Shown: in pieces, positions 59,916 to 64,000 of the stretch
Numbering within the stretch: the stretch's first letter is position 1
How the letters are laid out: each line of letters begins with the position of its first letter
Source: Epiperipatus broadwayi
Lineage: Eukaryota; Onychophora; Udeonychophora; Euonychophora; Peripatidae
Assembly (NCBI GenBank): GCA_028023455.1
Contig: JAQFVV010000501.1
Coordinates: forward strand, 330,795 to 394,794
Length of the DNA: 64,000 nucleotides
Reading direction: 5' to 3'
The notes under the pieces: model-generated
Database searches by the model: none
Told to the model about the DNA's origin: nothing
The model's input: the letters and a program-made list of their open reading frames with translations, nothing else
Translations under genes and position numbers: made by a program

Positions 59916-60883
59916 TAATCAATTACTGTATACAGTCTTTCTACAGAAGTACTTTTGGTTAATTCCTTAACCCTCCTCAACTGCGATAAAGATAGGAAAG
60001 ACAGATTTTAGTATAATCTGCAAACTTACGACACCAATTGCAACTAAGTAAAGTATAACTTAATAATTGATTACCAATGACAACTGAATAAAATGAAAAT
60101 AATGTTAATAAAAATAAAGACAAGGCTAAAGAATCAATAACATCTCATAAATAGTAATATGTCCTTATTGAGTAAACCAATTGGAATGGGATAAAATACT
60201 TAATGGCAGTAAAAAGCTTTATTATCTTATAGACTTATTTTCATTAATATATCCTTAATAAAGTATATAAAATTTCCTCTTTAAAAACCTTATAAAATTA
60301 CCAAGTTAAATTATAATGGAATAAAATGTCTGTAATACATAAGATCAATACGTCTAACATATTTCATCACCTATGTCAACTTATAGTAATATAAAATGAA
60401 AGCCAACCCCTCAAATAATCTTATAATTTAAAATATCAAATCATAATGACATAAAATAAATGAAAGTTTCTTATTTGACACTTATACAAATCAATTAGCA
60501 AATCACAATGAATTATCCTTCAAATCAATAAAGTCAAATTATTAAGCTCTAAATTATAATAACTCTAATATTCATAGTATTATTAATCCTCTATTATAAG
60601 CAAATGGTAATATTAAATGCTTAATATTTAGATTGAATATATACACTTCTGCAATGAGCTTTAAATCTAAGCAAAGTAAATTGTTCCCTTAAATGTAATT
60701 CAAATACTAGTTTCAATGTATGCAGTTACCAGTTTTATACCATTACAAAATTACCACCTTTCTAACCAAATAATAAGTTTCTATAACATATGTCTAATAA
60801 ATAATAGTTTAAAAGAATGTGCTGACATACAATTATAATCACCTTTACTTACCCTAGATAATTAATGTATTTATATTTAAAAG
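59916..60883. repeat. Diffuse, irregular repeats
   Basis: A phrase like CAAATCATAATGACATAAAAT recurs in variants at about 60174, 60300, 60375, 60435 and 60494 with uneven spacing. It may be a decayed minisatellite, but the signal is weak. Confidence 0.3.
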
Positions 60884-61100
60884 AGGCAAAACTCTCCATA
60901 CAGTAGTACCACTCAGTGCAAACCAGAGTAATCAATAGATGCCAGAAGGCTTGTGCATAAAATCCCTATCTAGTGCCTAATCATTCAATATCCCCAGGCT
61001 AGTTTCTGGCTTGTGGCCTTCATCAGGAAGGAACTTTGGATCTGAGAATATGGAGAGTTTTGCCTGATTTAATAACAGTAATGTGATAGCATAAGAAATA
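60884..61100. repeat. Repeat family A, short foldback copy
   Basis: Starts AGGCAAAACTCTCCATAC, includes the hairpin core on the minus strand (61003-61026), then jumps to the inverted start (TATGGAGAGTTTTGCCTG), giving a compact inverted pair with most of the unit deleted. Confidence 0.8.
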
Positions 61101-61799
61101 GTGATCATGTAATGTATTTATACTTTATAAACTACCGAATTAGCTCATACATACATTTTTATCCAAAAATAATTATTGCATATAACTGTTAAAATAATTT
61201 TGATGATCTTATTAATTATTAAACATCTAGCTATACCAAGTTAATATATTATTATATAAAAATGTATACCTGGTTTAAATGATTACATATTGGATTTACT
61301 GTAAAGAAAATAATATAATATTCAATCATTTAACTCATGGACTATTTTATGATTCTTTGTTATATGGAGTAAGTCAGTACATTACCAAATATCTATCAAC
61401 ATTTTTTTAGTCAATAGATTTGCATTATGTGTTTAAATGAATTTAAAATTTATTAACAATAAGGATAAAAATAAAAAGTAATGACAAATAAATAATAAAT
61501 GTTTATGTCATATAGTAATTAAATATCATGAAAGATATTTTTCACATAAATTAATGTTAATGCAATAGGTGTTCATACATCAAAAATTCACCTATATAAT
61601 ATTTAATATATGATGTATAAAATGTATGTGAAATGAAAATGTTGCAGCACACATACATATACTATTTAAAATATAAGAAAATTAATGACATTTTTATAAT
61701 CTTCATAATATTAATATAAAATATAATAATTATAAATTTGTTTATTCACTCACCTTATTTTATAATTAAAATAGCAGTATTTGTTACAATACAATTCTA
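61101..61799. other. No recognised feature
   Basis: AT-rich, no gene or repeat that I can support. Confidence 0.4.
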
Positions 61800-62320
61800 A
61801 GCCAATAAACATCACATAATCACCATTTTTTATGTTTGCTTATAACTGTTATTAAAACATGCAAAACTCACTATACATATTTCAGAAGAAATGGTGATTA
61901 TGTGATGTTTATTGGCTTAAGACCAATCCTGCCTAATAGGATAATAGTGGCTATGGTTATTAAAGAACCAAAGACACCCAAATGTATAGGTACTGAACTG
62001 AGTTCAGACCTATATGACTATATAAGCTAATGATCTCAGATTGAGAATATTATAGTGTTTTCAATTTAAGACTAACGGTTTTGTAGTTAAGTAGAGATAA
62101 AAGGTGGCTGCTGGAGGGTTGCATTAGATCCTAAGATCTAGGTGCAGTGCTCTCAGATCCAAGGCTCCTCACTGATGAAGGGCACAAGCCAGAAACTAGT
62201 CTGGATATATTGGATGAGTAGGCACTAGATGGGGATTTTATGCACAAGCCTTCTGGCATCCATTGATTACTCTGGCTTGTACAGAATGGCAATACGAATA
62301 GAGAGTTTTGCCTGTTTTGT
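61800..62320 (-). repeat. Repeat family A, near-complete inverted unit
   Basis: The best-preserved long copy besides 6571. A short foldback sits at its left (61800-61830 against 61890-61920). The core on the plus strand reads CTGATGA (62172-62178), an A-flanked GGC/GCC-type hairpin and GAAAC (62192-62196). Open frames at 61836-62030 and 62131-62325 are repeat-derived and not genes. Confidence 0.85.
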
Positions 62321-63573
62321 AACAATACAATTTTTTCGAATTTTCACTACTTATAACAGATATATCCAAAAGTAATTTGCAGTCCATGAATAAATGTACA
62401 ATATTTTAAGTTGAAGTTTTAACTATTAAAATTTAGTATGTAAATTTAACTTCCTTTTATTTTCATATATATAAAACAGGCAATTAACTAATATAAGATG
62501 TAATAAATACTCAATAAAGTACATCTTAACATATGACTTGATCACCATCCTTATATATGGCACTTTATAGAAATACAACAATTTCAATGTCTATCCTATA
62601 AGCTGTATTTTAATGACATTTACTAATCCAACAGAGTAAAAGTATCATAAACAGTTATCCAAAACAATGCATATTTATTAAATTCCAATATTCATGAAGT
62701 ATTGAATTTTATCCGTCATTAAGCAAACAGTTAATATCATAATGGCATTGTGAATAAATAGACACTGGTTTCTATATATGACAATATCACTTTTTAATAA
62801 ACTGGTATAAGTTTTATGTCAAAGTACTCCATTGGTGTTATAAAATTATATCTGCAAATGAGAACAATTTTTATATACAGCAGTATGTTGTTAGCTTATA
62901 TATTTCATTATTAAAATGTTTTGTTCACGTGCAATAATCATTTTCAGTAGGGAAATATCAAGCTGAATTTGAATACTATGAATTACTTTCTTTTAACAAA
63001 TTTTTCAATAATCCTGTTCAGTTTTCTGGACAAATATAATCCTTTCTAGTCCATTATTTTGTGGTTATCAAGCAACTACTTTTAACATGAATTTAAAAAA
63101 TTATATAAAAGAACTCAGGTTTGTACATTAGATTGTAGATTTTATTGGTTTATTAAGTTTTAGTCATCATGTGATTTATATATATTTTTTAAAATAAAGA
63201 TTTTTCTATTGTTAATGTTAGAATGTAATAATGCTTTAACATAACTATAGCTGCCATTACATGGCAAAGAGGTCATTTAACTATTTTAATGAGACATGTT
63301 AATGCCACTGGATTATTGCTATTTAGACATTTAGATGATGTTATGATCATTATATCTTCACTATATAGTTTTAAATTTATGTATAACTATATTACTATGC
63401 ACAGTTTTATTTTAACACAGTCATCATTTAAAATTATTAGTTGAAAAAAAGTCTGAGGATATCAGCATTATGCAGATCTTTTAGAAAATTACAATATCTA
63501 ATTTGCATGATAAAGTGGCTAGATGGGTCTTATTCAAACATCAATAGAAATGATAATTTCTGATTGAATGTCA
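62321..63573. other. No recognised feature
   Basis: AT-rich, no gene or repeat that I can support. Confidence 0.4.
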
Positions 63574-63930
63574 GCATCAGTGTGGGCTTTGAACATTCCA
63601 TCATTAGATTTTTAAATAGGGTGGATGGCTAAAGAGTTGGAGGGTGGAGTGGATTGATGCCTGTTCATTAAAGTATGAAGATTGGCTATCTTAATATAAA
63701 CTGAACACTGATTATATATATGTATGGGAGATGGTAGTCTGGACCAACTGATGAGTGCTGGTTTAGCATGAAATACGTATATTGTTGTTTATTTATCTTT
63801 TAGACATATATGTGGTCAAGTGTATCAGTGATATGAGATTGTGTGGAAAGTTGAGGGTCATGTCAAAGTCTGTAGCTCAAAATACCCTATATATTACATT
63901 GTTTGTACAGGTATTTATATATCGCCTGTA
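63574..63930 (+). repeat. Repeat family B copy
   Basis: Shares with 27558 and 34761 the phrases AAAGTATGAAGATTGGCTAT, TGAGTGCTGGTTTAGCA and TGTGGTCAAGTGTATCAGTG, and with 29245 the end ACCCTATATATTACATTG. The B-box-like region is eroded here (GTCTGTAGCTCAAAAT). Confidence 0.8.
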
Positions 63931-64000
63931 TGCAAGATATTAAAAACTGTTTTTTTTTTTTTATATTTATTTCCAACCAAAAAACTTGCAGGTTACAAAT

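Overview
This window is very AT-rich eukaryotic DNA, almost certainly from an animal. Four things support that: retrotransposon remnants of the RTE, Penelope-like and another non-LTR type; short tRNA-derived SINEs; very long trinucleotide microsatellites; and a spliced exon with an AG acceptor behind a pyrimidine tract and a GTAAGT donor. No bacterial-style genes or operons are present. I cannot name the species. A lophotrochozoan or arthropod would fit, but that is a guess.

Host coding content is minimal. One credible exon (21569-21806) encodes part of a VWA domain, probably from a VWA/Cache (calcium-channel alpha2delta-like) protein. Its neighbouring exons were not found, so most of the window would be introns of a very large gene or intergenic DNA. 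Nearly all other long open frames are translated microsatellites or repeat copies.

Layout: 1-3.4 kb holds a foldback MITE abutting a TIR transposon. 3.4-4.7 kb is a composite element with a tRNA-like head, hairpin cores and a non-LTR zinc-knuckle fragment. 6.6-7.9 kb holds tandem and inverted copies of repeat family A, then a 223-bp ATT microsatellite. 8.8-9.8 kb is an RTE fragment. 12.6-13.3 kb is a 700-bp foldback. 21.6 kb is the host exon. 22.9-27.4 kb holds a TIR/foldback element, three RTE fragments and a 300-bp GAA tract. 27.6-35.5 kb holds family B units and the second TIR transposon copy. 37.8-39 kb has microsatellites. 40.2 kb is a MITE. 45.4-47.3 kb is a TIR element carrying two tandem arrays. 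49.6 kb is a large palindrome. 51.6-52.5 kb is the third TIR transposon copy. 56.3 kb is a Penelope-like GIY-YIG endonuclease remnant. 59.8 kb is a SINE with intact target-site duplication. 60.9-62.3 kb and 63.6-63.9 kb hold more family A and B copies.

The most interesting signal is a short pattern that recurs in several otherwise different repeats: CTGANGA, one A, a small hairpin, then GAAA or AAAA. This is the layout of the catalytic core and stem II of a hammerhead ribozyme, and the hairpin bases change in compensating pairs between copies. Together with tRNA-like heads, head-to-tail units of about 450-485 bp and a Penelope-like remnant, it suggests retrozyme-like or Penelope-related elements. 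Stems I and III were not identified, so catalytic activity is unproven.
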